64,000 nt of DNA from Zasmidium citrigriseum (taxonomy: Eukaryota; Ascomycota; Dothideomycetes; Mycosphaerellales; Mycosphaerellaceae): the NCBI GenBank assembly GCA_002786025.1, contig NHNW01000026.1:124001-188000 (forward strand). The letters run 5' to 3'. Position numbers and translations under genes: made by a program. The notes beneath the pieces were generated by a model. That model did not search any database and was not told the origin of the DNA. It saw nothing but the letters and a program-made list of their open reading frames with translations. Below are positions 9,682 to 20,147 of this stretch, piece after piece; position 1 is the first letter of the stretch, and each line of letters starts with the position of its first letter.

Positions 9682-11376
9682 ATGGATCAACGGATCCTCG
9701 ACTCTCATCTACAGACCGGGAGCAGTTTCGATGAGAGCGACTATCCTGATAGCGAAGACGCTTTCCCACGGCGGGAAGTAACAGAGGTGAGATTGGGTCT
9801 TCTGTCAAAGAGTCTTCCAGGGAACTGATCTGTCTCCGATATTGAATAGGCAGACGGCGGTCCACCTGTACTTCCACTCATCGGCTGTAGATGTAAGCGC
9901 GGCTGCAACACGACGCAGTGCATCTGCCGAAAGGCTGGCCGTGCCTGTGAGGGAGGCTGCGTATGCACTAATCTGCATGGGCCTCGAGGTGACCCATGCC
10001 AGAGTCCGCTGCGGCACCTAGCCATTTCATTCGGAAGCGAGCCCGTCGATGTGTGGACGGCTGTCATGTGCCGCCATTATCATGCCACAGCCTACAGCTC
10101 GAACGCATGCTTTACTCACCACGTCAACCACACAAATCTCCAATTCGGACTCCACGATCAATTGGCACTTATCGAAAAGTTCAAGGTTGATTGCGATGCT
10201 TGGACCAACGATCCCCAGCTAGCGAAATGGAAAGAGGAAGACGAAAAGCTGGACGAGAATACGAAGGAGTATGTGGAGCATGTGGACTGGCTATATCGTT
10301 ACGCCGTTGGCGTGAATAGCATGACTTGGCTGAAACGGCCAGAAAACAGGGAAGCGGACCCGGATAACTCGTACGTATGGTCTTTCTGCCGTGACGGATG
10401 GGTCTTGCGACAACGAGTGAAGCACTGCTGGCACTGCAAGAAATGCTATGAAGACGCTTGGCATTGTGACAACTGTCGAAGGTGCAGGATCGGCAAGCAG
10501 TGGGCCTGTGAAGGTTGCGGAGGCTGGTCGAGGTTTGGGGCGAAGCATGGGAACGAAGAAGCAAAAGCTGTGGATGCCGAACATCGCGAGCAGCGCAAAG
10601 AAGAGACGGGCTCCCAAAAGCGCACACGCCGGCCCACTGGACCAAATGAAACGACAGAGACCTGGATCCATCCGCCAGAGGGCATCGAAAAGTGTGCTTG
10701 CAAGTGCACTGATTTCTGCACCACGAGAAGGTGTTCCTGTCGTAAATGGGGCGGACGCTGCAAAGATGACTGCAAATGTAAGAGTATGACGGCTCCAGCA
10801 CGCCTCAATAAAAATACATTCGGCCTGACGGAGTGCGATAATCCCTTCAACGATCGCCTAACTCCATTCTTTGGCGAGGATTACCCTCAAGTCCGCGCTC
10901 ATGTCTGCTTCACCAAATACCTGGACCAGAATGCAAAGAAGTCAAAGGACTGCACTCCAGAGACCATGGAGCAGGTTCTCCTCAGAGACAAATGGCCCTT
11001 CGACTCACCAGAGCTCATGCCCGAGCTCGCCGAATGGCGGCAGAAGCTGAATACGCTCGAGCCAGGCTCTGAAGAGCGAGAGAAACATATGCAAAAACTG
11101 TTCCGACATGCCCTGGGGGACCGTCACTCGGGGGAGGATGAAAACGAGGAGGAAAAGATGGATGTTCCTTTTCTGATGTGGTACTCCTTCTGTCAGAATG
11201 CGTGGGTGGAGGACAACGGTTACCACCACTGCGCTGTCTGTGGGGAATGCAACTATTTCAAGCATGTGTGGCATTGCAGTGTGTGTCGAAAGTGTCGGGA
11301 TAATATCTTCATGCCGTGTGAGGGTTGTGGAGGCGTCTCAAGTTACTTGGGCGATAAGCGTGCAGGAAAATTTTGA
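9682..11376 (+). CDS. Cysteine-rich protein with duplicated CXC (TSO1/tesmin-like) and Cys/His modules
   Basis: Exons 9682-9786 and 9850-11376 (63-bp GTGAGA...AATAG intron, phase 0) give 543 residues. The protein is a tandem duplication of a two-part unit. CXC motif 1 spans residues 48-74 (CRCKRGC...CICRK...CEGGCVC) and CXC motif 2 spans 317-345 (CACKCTDFC...CSCRK...CKDDCKCK). Each is followed by a divergent spacer and then a Cys/His block: about 213-260 (SFCRDGWV...CWHCKKC...CEGCGG) and 482-528 (SFCQNAWV...CAVCGEC...CEGCGG). CXC motifs of the TSO1/tesmin/LIN54 type bind zinc and, in known members, DNA; a nuclear role is inferred. The Cys/His block is unfamiliar to me. The gene lies between two inward-facing Cys-cluster/ubiquitin-like paralogues. 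The model starts at the only ATG before the first CXC that splices in frame. Confidence 0.8.
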
Positions 11377-11481
11377 AGACATCGTTTTCGGGTATGTTCA
11401 GTGTGTTGTTGGACCGGTGTATCAAACTAGGGTGCATTTAATGTGGCAATCGAGCAGTTATCCACAGCCTTCTAATCCTCG

Positions 11482-13143
11482 TTATGGCTCGCGAGGTCTC
11501 TTACCAAGGCTCGAGCTCGAAGCGGTTGCCATGACCCTCGTGCCAGAACAATCCATGTTCGCTCCAATGCGATCTCTATGCTCAGCGATCATAGCCCTGT
11601 ACGAGTCCTCAGTCATCACTTGCACTCGTGAAGGAGTGACGGCCTCTTTGTTTCTCTCCTCCGAAAACGTCTCTCCATGTTGGCTCACCTCCGACCATTT
11701 CATATCCGGCAGAAGCTTCTGTCGACCCTTCACGTATAAGATGTTGGAACTCAAGAAGGGCTTTTGATTTCTTTTCCATGCCAACATTACATCTGAGACC
11801 TTCTGTTGGTCGTCTCGATAGAAGTACATTGGTTTCGTCTCCGGGATCTGAGATGTGACGATGATCTTGACTCCATATTGTGATACTGACATTGTGTCGA
11901 TGTAATAGTGAATGCCGTTGCACGGCTCGGGAGGTACATCTTCTTCAGTCTCGGGATCTGGTAGAGGTAGTCTGGGTCCGTGTTGATCCCGTTCGTACAC
12001 ACGCTGTTGAGCGGCCTCCTTCTCATCTTGTAAATGTGGGCCCCATGCATCGCGAAATGTTGTGATTTGTGCAAATGTGTAATGATCCTTGTATCTGTAA
12101 AGGTCCGGACTGGTGGTCCAACTGGGCCCGATGCCCAAGACTTCCCGGCACGATTTGTTGGCCATGAAGCACTCATTGCCGTGCTTGAGTACAAGCTGCC
12201 ACTTATCATGCTGAAAAGCTGGCGGTTGTCTTTTGTACCATTCCCTGATGACATGCCAAACGGTCTGATGTTCTCCAATCTTCACCGTGCATCGAACTGT
12301 GTTGGGCAATAGAGAGGAAATGGTAAATGCGATCAATTGTTCTGGTGTTTGTGCGCGTCGATAAATCCGTTGGTATTCATCGTCCAGCTCATATTCCTCG
12401 TTAGCATCCTGCTGGGGTTCTTCGTCCCGATTGTTCGATCCGCCTGGATCATCGTCGTGAGCAAATCCGAACTTAGCAACGCTGTCGTCGCTTTCAATTG
12501 TTGGCGCAATCGACGGATTGAAGTCGCTGGTCTTGTCGGCGTAGAAATGGATCTTATGATATCGATTGTTCAGTGGCAACAGATCCTCGAACTCGACGTC
12601 TTGGTTAATGCCATTGTCCGCACGTATGGAACTGGTCCTTCTCATAGCAGTGTCCCATTCCACTACCGTCTCGCATCTTGTTGTATCGAGCACTTCAGAG
12701 CCGCTTTCGATGAAGAACTTGATATCCTCCCAGCTACTTTGTCCAATGCCATTATCTTTACACCACGCCAGTCGGACCTCGCCGACAAATGCCCTTGCCT
12801 TGACCCACATTGTGGTGAACATATTGTAACCAGATATCTGAGATTCGATCTTGACTTTGATCTTCGTTGTATATGGTTCGAAGGGTTCGTGGCGCTTTGT
12901 CTGTAGCACAGGTGGTAGGAGTGAAAATGATCTCGGCGGCGACTGTGGCGGTGACCTGGGAGGATTGCGAGCTGCTGCCGTCTCTTCGGCGGTGTCAAAG
13001 ACACACTCCCATCCGTGAAAGTTGCATCTGCCGCATTTCTTGCGACCAGTAGACATCGAACAGTGTCCATTCGCGGGAGGGCTCTCCTGACATCTCTTGC
13101 ACTTCCCGCCTCTCCACTGTTTATGACTCCAGAAAGAAGACAT
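11482..13143 (-). CDS. Uncharacterised nuclear-type protein: six-Cys cluster plus three ubiquitin-like repeats (paralogue B)
   Basis: Intron-free, 553 residues, clearly paralogous to the gene at 6290-8089. The N-terminal cysteines C15, C18, C28, C37, C40 and C47 have exactly the same spacing, in the frame GGKCKRCQ...HCSM...KKCGRCNFHGWEC. Three ubiquitin-like segments follow: one starting IKVKIESQIS, a second IAFTISSLLPNTVRCTVKI ending near REWYKR, and a third VKIIVTSQIPETKPMYFY with LPDMKWSEV. The last matches ALVQ-like WSQV in repeat 3 of the paralogue. It lacks the long Glu tract but has a shorter acidic linker, and ends SLGKRPREP, recalling the KKRPR tail of paralogue A. It is convergent with the CXC gene, about 100 bp from its stop. 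Function unknown; nuclear location inferred from the tail. Confidence 0.8.
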   Translation of the reverse strand: MSSFWSHKQWRGGKCKRCQESPPANGHCSMSTGRKKCGRCNFHGWECVFDTAEETAAARNPPRSPPQSPPRSFSLLPPVLQTKRHEPFEPYTTKIKVKIESQISGYNMFTTMWVKARAFVGEVRLAWCKDNGIGQSSWEDIKFFIESGSEVLDTTRCETVVEWDTAMRRTSSIRADNGINQDVEFEDLLPLNNRYHKIHFYADKTSDFNPSIAPTIESDDSVAKFGFAHDDDPGGSNNRDEEPQQDANEEYELDDEYQRIYRRAQTPEQLIAFTISSLLPNTVRCTVKIGEHQTVWHVIREWYKRQPPAFQHDKWQLVLKHGNECFMANKSCREVLGIGPSWTTSPDLYRYKDHYTFAQITTFRDAWGPHLQDEKEAAQQRVYERDQHGPRLPLPDPETEEDVPPEPCNGIHYYIDTMSVSQYGVKIIVTSQIPETKPMYFYRDDQQKVSDVMLAWKRNQKPFLSSNILYVKGRQKLLPDMKWSEVSQHGETFSEERNKEAVTPSRVQVMTEDSYRAMIAEHRDRIGANMDCSGTRVMATASSSSLGKRPREP

Positions 13144-14810
13144 GGCGGCAGCATTCGGTATGAACGTTGTTCGTCTGCAAATCTAGTACTTGGTCGATGA
13201 TATAGACTGTGTCGTGAGCCTTGATTGCGGTATAGATGAGAAGGCAAGAGAGTTGCGTCAATGTGAGAGAATGATGAGAAAGGGGGAACGGGAAAGAGGA
13301 TCGGGCGACGTGGAACCGGAACCCTGGGCGCCAATTTGAGCCAGTCAGCTCCAAAATGTCATCAGCTCATTCTCGGAAGCGTTGATCGGCGTCCTCTTGT
13401 ACAAATTGTCAGCTCTCTGCTTTTATCTTTGCACGATTTTGGATCTGGCAAAATCAAATTGCCCAAAGTCAAGCGCTTGCTGCGAAGAGGAGAAGGATCC
13501 TTTGCTATTTCAACGCAGCTCTTTGGAACCGTGGTGGCAAGAAAGAGATAGTCCAGGCATCCAGAATTCTAGTTCGCCTTTCCACCCCCGCAGAAAGGCG
13601 AAAGCTGTCGATCTTGTCTTTGGCTTCTCGTGCAGCCAGGTACACCAGTTCCGCTGCAAAGCATCAAGTATCTCTGGATCGCGCGGTGCTTGGTGTCGTT
13701 CTTGCTTTGCGATGGCGAAGACGAAGTTGCATGAAAAGACTGACTCTTTGATTGAGATGCGGGCACTGCGTTGAAGCAGTTCCAGGTATCCATGAATCCA
13801 CTTGTCCGCCTAGAGCTCGGTGTTGCTAGCCTTCGGGTATTGCAATGAGATGCGAATCATGCCATCGGGGTCAATGCTGGAGAGCTCGTCTCGCCAGGTG
13901 CTCACGCATTTACATATGCCGCAAACTTGGAATGGCGACCTGAAGGCAAGAAGATGCGACTTGAAAGCTGTGAAAGGCCAAGCGAGAGCTTATGCGATAC
14001 CTTGAAATTTAATGTCCCGGAACATGATGTGTCGAACATGTTGTCGAACATGTTTTCGAACATGTTATCGAAGAGGATGTCAATTGGTTGCCAATTGATT
14101 GAGAATCGATTGGGAGGTGACGTCGGAGAACGTCTCGGCTCCACCTTCCGTTGCGGCCCCAGCTGCGTCCCTTTGTGAAGGATGCTTCGAGAATACCACC
14201 TTTGGCCTTCTGCTCAGCTTTGTACACCAGTCAGCCGAGCAGCAATGGTAGTGCTCCAGTGTATTTTCTTCCTTTGGAGAAGCAGGCGAGTAGATACGAT
14301 ATGAGACCAGCGCATATTTGCTTACGTTCTGATTTAGCGCATGAACAGCCGTGGACTGAATGACGAACTTCCTCACTACAATCGATTTCTTTCGCCATGG
14401 TGATGCTGATTACTACGGCCAGTGCTCTAGTACTCGGGACGATGATTACGAGACAAATCGGCTGGTAACGATTTTGCCTCATCACTTGAGCAGGATGCTG
14501 GCCCGCTCAGCGCCTTGACTCTGAAGTATCGAATGCCGCCAGAAGGCGACTTGGATAATGCCATGAGCGTATCGAACGCAGATTGGATCTCATTAGACGG
14601 CGTATAGCTTCCAATTTACGACTGCTCTGGGCCGGCCTTTGTCCCTTTGTCTCACAGCCGACCGCTTTGTTTCATTCACTTGACCGGAATCCGGTCCGAG
14701 CCGCGCTTGCGCTAATTTTGCGCCTCTCCCTCTCCTTCCCATCAATCCTTCCTCAAGCCCTCCACCTAATTCTCTTCTAACTCAACTCATCATCCGCCCG
14801 GCCAACCGCC
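13144..14810. other. Divergent intergenic region with a palindromic 12-bp minisatellite
   Basis: 1.7 kb between paralogue B (minus) and the F-box-like gene (plus). It contains the triplet at 14031-14066. A pyrimidine-rich stretch at about 14727-14776 lies just before the F-box-like ATG, as is common upstream of fungal starts. No further gene is recognisable. Confidence 0.5.
14031..14066. repeat. 12-bp x 3 palindromic minisatellite (GTCGAACATGTT)
   Basis: Units GTCGAACATGTT, GTCGAACATGTT and TTCGAACATGTT run in tandem. Each contains the 8-bp palindrome AACATGTT. A degenerate fourth unit (ATCGAAGAGGAT) may follow. The period and copy number match the triplets at 8445 and 8658. Confidence 0.9.
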
Positions 14811-16085
14811 ATGGCCACCTTGACAACGGTACACAACCGCCCCGACGAGGCCACCAAGCTGTGTCAGGAACTGCAGTACATTACGGGCGCCACCGACGTC
14901 CAACCCGTTTGCGACCATGACGACCACTCCGACGGGGATTGCCTTCTGAGAGCTACCATCATCCTGGCAAGAGTGTATTTGCATTACTACTGTGTGGCAT
15001 TGCAAGAACCCGAAAAGGCGACAGAATGGTTCATATTCAACTTCGAGGGGAGACTCGAGGACTTGAAATTGAGATTCCTGATGGGTGACGGATCTGAAGA
15101 GTCGCATCCTCGTCTGAGGAAACTCCACAACACCCGTCGCGGTGGCGAGAATGGAAGAGAGACAGTCTTGACGCCAGACTCGGAGCAGGCTGTCGGCAGA
15201 CCTCTCGACTCGAAGACAGCGTGCAACACAGAAGACGGAACAATCAGTACTTCAATAGTATCCGTCATGACTACTGAGGACGATGCGGCCGCTCAAGACT
15301 ACTCGTGGCTGTTGGAGCTACCTCGAGAGATGCGAGACATGATCTATGAGCATGTTCGACCCGGCACTTTCGCACTCTTCCGCTTCGATATGGACGGGCA
15401 ATGTGATCCAAAAGTCTGGATCACCTCTTCAGGTCTCGGAAACGCCAGCCAACAACTGCGATTAGAGTACGTGGACAGTCTTCGTGGCGCCAAGGACATT
15501 CCCCCTGCGATGGCGCTCCTGAGGCTTGAAGGATTACCCTCCAGGGGCATTCCACTGGCCGCTTGTCCCGAAAACTCTCATCTCTGCATTGAACCTCTTT
15601 TCGCGTCTGATATCGAGGGGCTGAGGTTGATCTTTGCATGTTTGCAAGTGGCCAACCCATCTCTCGACGATTGGATGATTACCATTGTGATCCCAGGCGA
15701 ATCTCACGACGACTTCTCCAGGAGGTGCGAGCGCTCGATAGCATCTCAATTCCGACACCCTCGAGAACGCTTGCGAGTCATCAGAAAGCAATATCTGGTG
15801 GTAGAGGACGGCACTGTCTCAGACTTTGTACTCTACTCTCGCTCCAAGGATTGGCTATCGGAGTCTCCAGCCGGACATTGCCTTCGCTCTAATGACTTGC
15901 TGAGCTTTCTCAGCCTACTCGAGGATTTCGAGCGACCGACCTCTGGTGAGCATGCGCTCAGATCATTATGCTGGGACAGGATTGAAGTGAGCTCGATCTC
16001 TCGCTGGGAAGAAGAAGCCCTGGAGCTAGCCTTGCCGGCTTCAGGCTCAAACTCGTCGGGGATCTGGATAATGCCAGACGAGTAG
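14811..16085 (+). CDS. F-box-like (2EXR-type) hypothetical protein
   Basis: Intron-free, 424 residues, ATG in the context CCGCCATGG. The first 160 residues contain a well-spaced Cys/His/Asp-rich start and a helical segment but no known domain. At about residues 164-181, SWLLELPREMRDMIYEHV is the LPxExRxxIYE signature found at the start of many fungal F-box-like and 2EXR proteins. Members are abundant in filamentous ascomycetes and mostly uncharacterised; F-box proteins act as substrate adaptors of SCF ubiquitin ligases, but such a role here is only inferred. No transmembrane segment or signal peptide is visible. Confidence 0.75.
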   Translation: MATLTTVHNRPDEATKLCQELQYITGATDVQPVCDHDDHSDGDCLLRATIILARVYLHYYCVALQEPEKATEWFIFNFEGRLEDLKLRFLMGDGSEESHPRLRKLHNTRRGGENGRETVLTPDSEQAVGRPLDSKTACNTEDGTISTSIVSVMTTEDDAAAQDYSWLLELPREMRDMIYEHVRPGTFALFRFDMDGQCDPKVWITSSGLGNASQQLRLEYVDSLRGAKDIPPAMALLRLEGLPSRGIPLAACPENSHLCIEPLFASDIEGLRLIFACLQVANPSLDDWMITIVIPGESHDDFSRRCERSIASQFRHPRERLRVIRKQYLVVEDGTVSDFVLYSRSKDWLSESPAGHCLRSNDLLSFLSLLEDFERPTSGEHALRSLCWDRIEVSSISRWEEEALELALPASGSNSSGIWIMPDE

Positions 16086-16398
16086 CATGGCCACAATTGT
16101 GGTCTTGAAGGGAGTCGATTATCGGGAATGAACTTAAAAATGAGCACTGTAAAGGACCAAGAGGATGTGGAGAAGACGAGAATATGGAACATGCTTCTCC
16201 GAAGATCATCATTGAGAGAATTGTAGAAGAGCAGTCTTCAACGAAGACGCTGCAAACGCTTGTTCCGGAATAGAGATATCAATCTGAAAAGGAAGAGACT
16301 GTCGAGAACTAGCAAGATATGCACTTTGCTTCATTATACTCGTAGCGCTCCTTGAGCTCCATTGCCAATGGAATTGCTGATATCGACTCTTTCCCGTT
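16086..16398. other. Convergent spacer, nothing recognised
   Basis: About 310 bp between the 3' ends of the F-box-like gene and the small membrane-protein gene; no feature seen. Confidence 0.5.
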
Positions 16399-16836
16399 CT
16401 ACTCAAACTGATACCTAATGACACGCATGCGCCGACGTGGGTGAGTATGCAAATCCGGCTTCACACGCTCGATATCAACGCCACGATTTCGTGACACCAA
16501 GCGAAGTGGCAACACAAAAGTCCACCAGATCAAGCCCGCGAGCATGAGCTGGATCATCAAAGCAATGATGACGAATTTACGCTCCCACATGACTCGTCTC
16601 CACGCCTGGCGACTTCCCTGTACCATCACTCGGTAGTTGCTGGCCCTAAGCTGTTGCGAGAGGATTGCTTGTTGTTGATGATAGGGCAGCTGAGTTGCAG
16701 ATGTGACATGAACTTGTGGAGGTAGACGATGGGTTTCAGGGGCACTGCTCGCTTGGTTGATGCTGCGACGTTGAAGAATCGGAGGCGGCTTAGATGCAGC
16801 GAGGTAAGCTTGCGGAGGAGGAGTGATCGTGGACAT
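16399..16836 (-). CDS. Small single-pass membrane protein, hypothetical
   Basis: Intron-free frame of 145 residues. The first 75 residues are rich in Pro, Gln, Ser and Ala and look disordered. One strong hydrophobic segment (about residues 88-110, FVIIALMIQLMLAGLIWWTF) is preceded by RRVMWERK and followed by an Arg-rich tail, so a tail in the cytosol or matrix is likely. No family is recognised. Support for being a gene comes from the clear ATG, the transmembrane pattern and the lack of a better frame in the region. Confidence 0.5.
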   Translation of the reverse strand: MSTITPPPQAYLAASKPPPILQRRSINQASSAPETHRLPPQVHVTSATQLPYHQQQAILSQQLRASNYRVMVQGSRQAWRRVMWERKFVIIALMIQLMLAGLIWWTFVLPLRLVSRNRGVDIERVKPDLHTHPRRRMRVIRYQFE

Positions 16837-17375
16837 GACTGTGACTTCCAGGTTAGCTAAGCACCGGGGTGAGCTTCGAATGGAAGGTTGAGGTCTTGAC
16901 TTCGTGCAGCAACCAGGCTGGCAAGAGCTTAGACGAGGCTGAGGAAGGTTTAGGTGAATGTAAAGGGCACGGATCCAGGGCGCAGATCAACCGTATATGT
17001 GTCTCTGCCACGATGAACTGAAGTCAATCAATGCCATTGTGACCTCCCTCACGCCCTTTGTTCCCGCCGTTGTGTACGGAGAAAAGTCTTGAAAGAGAGT
17101 ACAATCTCATCGAGACGGAGCATACAAAGGCTTTGTCCATAATTTCATCGTTTTCTACAGGACTTTGAATCGCGATTGACAAGGAGGAAGGAGGAGTGAT
17201 TACCGAACACCCGGCAATTGCTTTTAAGCCAATGCCGGCTCAAAGTCATGTACGGTAATCGGCATCATCTGGAATGAGTGAAAAGTAGGAAAGGTTCATT
17301 CAAATCTTAAGTTGAAAACATCGTTCACGTCCTGTCTAATCTCAATACAGCCCAAATCACATTCTGAAGACCATT
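16837..17375. other. Spacer, nothing recognised
   Basis: About 540 bp between two minus-strand genes, presumably promoter of the small membrane-protein gene and 3' flank of the coiled-coil gene. Confidence 0.5.
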
Positions 17376-17915
17376 CTAGCCCCTCTTAATCTCCTCCTCC
17401 ATCTTCCTACACCTCTCATCCCTCTCCTCAATCGCTTTCTCCCGCTCATTCAACTCGCGCTGCTTCTCCGTAACCAGAGCCTTGTAAAGCTCCCTCAACT
17501 TTTCATTATCCCTCTCCTGGATCTTAACCTCCACTTCGCGGGCCGCAAGATCGCTGACACGCTCGTGCAAGCCTTGGACGGAGTGAGCGAAGTCGTTGAT
17601 CTGATTGTTCAGCTCGTCCTCGCGCGTGACTAGGAGCTGTTGGTTGCGGTTGAGCGTGGCTTCACGTTGGCGGAGCTGCTCTTGGTGGTTGATTTGGGTG
17701 GCTTGGCGTCTGTTGAGGGAGAGTTGTAGGGCTTGGAGGGTGTTGCTTTGTTCGGTGAGTTGGGCTGAGCGGGCGTCGAGATAGGCACGCTCGCGGGATG
17801 GACTGGGTTGAGTACCTGCTGGCGGGAGGACGGCTGGCGTTGGTTTGGTCACGCCGAAGTAGGTGGTGAGGCCTGTGAAGAAGCCTTGCGGTTGCTGTCC
17901 CTGTTGTTGAGACAT
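17376..17915 (-). CDS. Coiled-coil protein, hypothetical
   Basis: Using the ATG at 17915 (MSQQQGQQPQG) the protein has 179 residues; the frame is open upstream to 18005, so a longer N-terminus is possible. After a Gln/Gly/Pro-rich start and the segment FFTGLTTYFGVTKPT, residues from about 55 to the end are almost uninterrupted heptad-like helix rich in Gln, Arg, Glu and Leu (SLNRRQATQINHQEQLRQRE and onwards), ending KMEEEIKRG. A long coiled coil is therefore predicted. No homologue is recognised. Confidence 0.6.
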   Translation of the reverse strand: MSQQQGQQPQGFFTGLTTYFGVTKPTPAVLPPAGTQPSPSRERAYLDARSAQLTEQSNTLQALQLSLNRRQATQINHQEQLRQREATLNRNQQLLVTREDELNNQINDFAHSVQGLHERVSDLAAREVEVKIQERDNEKLRELYKALVTEKQRELNEREKAIEERDERCRKMEEEIKRG

Positions 17916-18267
17916 GTTGTTGGCGAAGCTCGAGTTGCTTGCGTTTGGGGTTTGCTGTGTTTTGCTGTTTTGAGATGTTTCATTTCTACTGCGAAACTTC
18001 CGCAAGGTATATACTGTGCCAGGTTACCTTCTTCTCAAAGCCATACAGTGAGAAACCAAAGCATTGTGATGAGATCGTCGTAGAATGTGTCGTGCGTCGA
18101 GCAATTGGAGTTGTGTTCGCTGCCATCGTCAATGGCATTGGTACGATAATTACCCCTTTCTTGTCACCACAATGCAAGTTGATTCTCATGCTGTTGTAAA
18201 GACTCAGGCCAGGACGCTAACCAAAGATCCCAACTAGTGCTTAGCGATCGTACTTCTCATGGAGCAC
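17916..18267. other. Spacer, nothing recognised
   Basis: About 350 bp holding the promoter of the coiled-coil gene and the 3' flank of the pectate lyase gene. Confidence 0.5.
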
Positions 18268-19462
18268 TCAGACCTTGATCTTCCCCAAACCAGCATTCTT
18301 CCTCACATACTTCTCCACAGCCTTGACAGGAGTCAAGTTATACTTGTACGGCGCCCTCCTGAAAGTCCCGACTTGTGTGATGTTGACCAGCGAGTCGCCG
18401 AAGTCGTTCTCTATAATTGTGATCAGCATTCATCTTCCACAGCCAGCTCATAGTTGGAACACTCACTTGCTCCCAGATTTGCATAGCCATCAAGCTCCTC
18501 GTCGCCGCAGACGCAGGTGTTCGGGCTGTCCTCCGGAATGACGAGGCCGTAGGTGTCCACAGCAATTGGTGTATCGCCGATGAACTTGTTCGCTTCGACG
18601 AGGACTTGGTTGTCAGAGCGGGAATGGATAGCTTGGTAGTGGAAGTCTTCGTAGAGGTTGTTGTAGATGTGTTGGTGTCTATCGCGCCATCAGCATTCTG
18701 GAATACAGAAGCTTGAAAAGGGGTGCTGACTTACCCAAATCGACCAGCTGGCCCACGAGTTCCGCAGTTCCTCCAGTAGTTGTGATGGTAGGTGATGTGG
18801 AGGTGACCAAAGTCCACATCTCGGAGAACGTCGGAGTTGCCGATGAGAGAGCTCTTCCAGTGATCGTGGAAGTAGTTGTTCGAGACGGTGATCCAATCAC
18901 TTGCTCGGACGATGTCGAGTTGTCCGTCCTTTCAGTACTGTCAGTATACAGTCGATCCACATCTTCTTCGGAGACTCACGTAGTAATCCGGCCCAAGCTC
19001 AAGACTGAACTCACTCTCAAACTCACAATGATCAACCCACACCCTAGTGGTATTCTGAATCGTCATCCCGTCATTGTCAACGACAAATCGAATGCCGATG
19101 TTACGAATGATGACGTTCGTTTTGTTGACGATGCTGAGTCCTTGGCCGATGATGTTTGCGCCCTTGCCCTTGCCGAGGAGAGTTGTATGTGAGCCTGGTC
19201 TCAAGCGTGCAGAAGGTTCGAAGGTGCCTTCCAGGTAGATGATCTTTGGCTTGTCGCCTTGCACGGCAGTGACGAGCTCATCTGCTGTTTTGACGTAGAT
19301 GGGCTTTGCTCCTTTGCCGCCTGTGGTGGGGCCGATGGGGTTGTCGAGGGCGAATCCTTCGAGGCCTGGGGTCTTGCTGTGTCGGCTCCAGAGGTCCAGC
19401 GTGGGCCAGGCTGTGGCGAGGGAGATGGCGCTGACAGAAGCGAAGAGTGTCGAGAACTTCAT
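18268..19462 (-). CDS. Secreted pectate lyase, polysaccharide lyase family 1
   Basis: Exons 18980-19462, 18735-18928, 18467-18678 and 18268-18410 (introns of 51, 56 and 56 bp, all GT-AG) give 343 residues. The start MKFSTLFASVSAISLATAWP is a signal peptide. PL1 landmarks in order: TTLLGKGKGANI, VIIRNIGIRFV, the calcium-site block VWVDHCEFESE, DGQLDIVRASDWITVSNNYF, and the catalytic-arginine motif TRGPAGRFG with R219 and R224 (RxxPxxR pattern). The enzyme cleaves polygalacturonate by beta-elimination with calcium, outside the cell. Its length is usual for fungal PL1. It lies 0.7 kb downstream of a GH30 gene on the same strand, so co-regulation on plant-wall substrates is plausible. Confidence 0.93.
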
Positions 19463-20147
19463 GGTGTCAGTCAACGATGAGCTCCAGGTGGATTCGGAGT
19501 GCCACTCTTCTCATATCGCAAGGCTACCGCGATCTTTTATCCCCACCCTGTCGTCTTGCCAAGTACGGAGATTTGTGCCATTGAGGCAGCCCATCTGTGC
19601 AACTTCACACCGAGATCCACCTCAATTTTCCGCAAATCATTCTTGAGGTCCTGCATGCCAAGGAGAAGAAGCTGGTAGATGCATTATACTCCTCGTGGGA
19701 TCGATCGCTTTCAGATGCTCCGACGAGTCTTGACGGCTCTCCAAACGAGGGGGGAAACAAAAGGTTGCTGTTGGCAGCCAAGAACGCCCTGCAAGCATGA
19801 TGACATGATTTTGGATCCTTGACTGGTCCGTGAACATGTTTGAAGCGTGGCAGATCTGCCTGTGATTGAAGTGAAGTGGACACATACCCATGCAGCTTGC
19901 AATATACTTGGTGCGGGGTGCATGGGGTGCATACAGGTTGCAGATTGGGGGTCACCCAATGGATGTCCAGCAAGCGAGATGTGGAGAGACACTGAGAATG
20001 TGATCGATTCAAACTTGTTACCCTCGTTCTTCCGCTCAGACTAGCGAAACAGCTCTCTCCGCGAAAGCACGCGAGTCTGAGCGATTGGAGGGCCTGCCAC
20101 ACTCTTTGACCGGGACATCGAGGGCAAAGGATATCTGCTCTCGCATG
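19463..20147. other. Spacer with pectate lyase promoter
   Basis: Contains a TATA-like ATAAAAGATC on the minus strand at 19531-19540, about 75 bp upstream of the pectate lyase ATG. Otherwise no feature is recognised. Confidence 0.5.
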
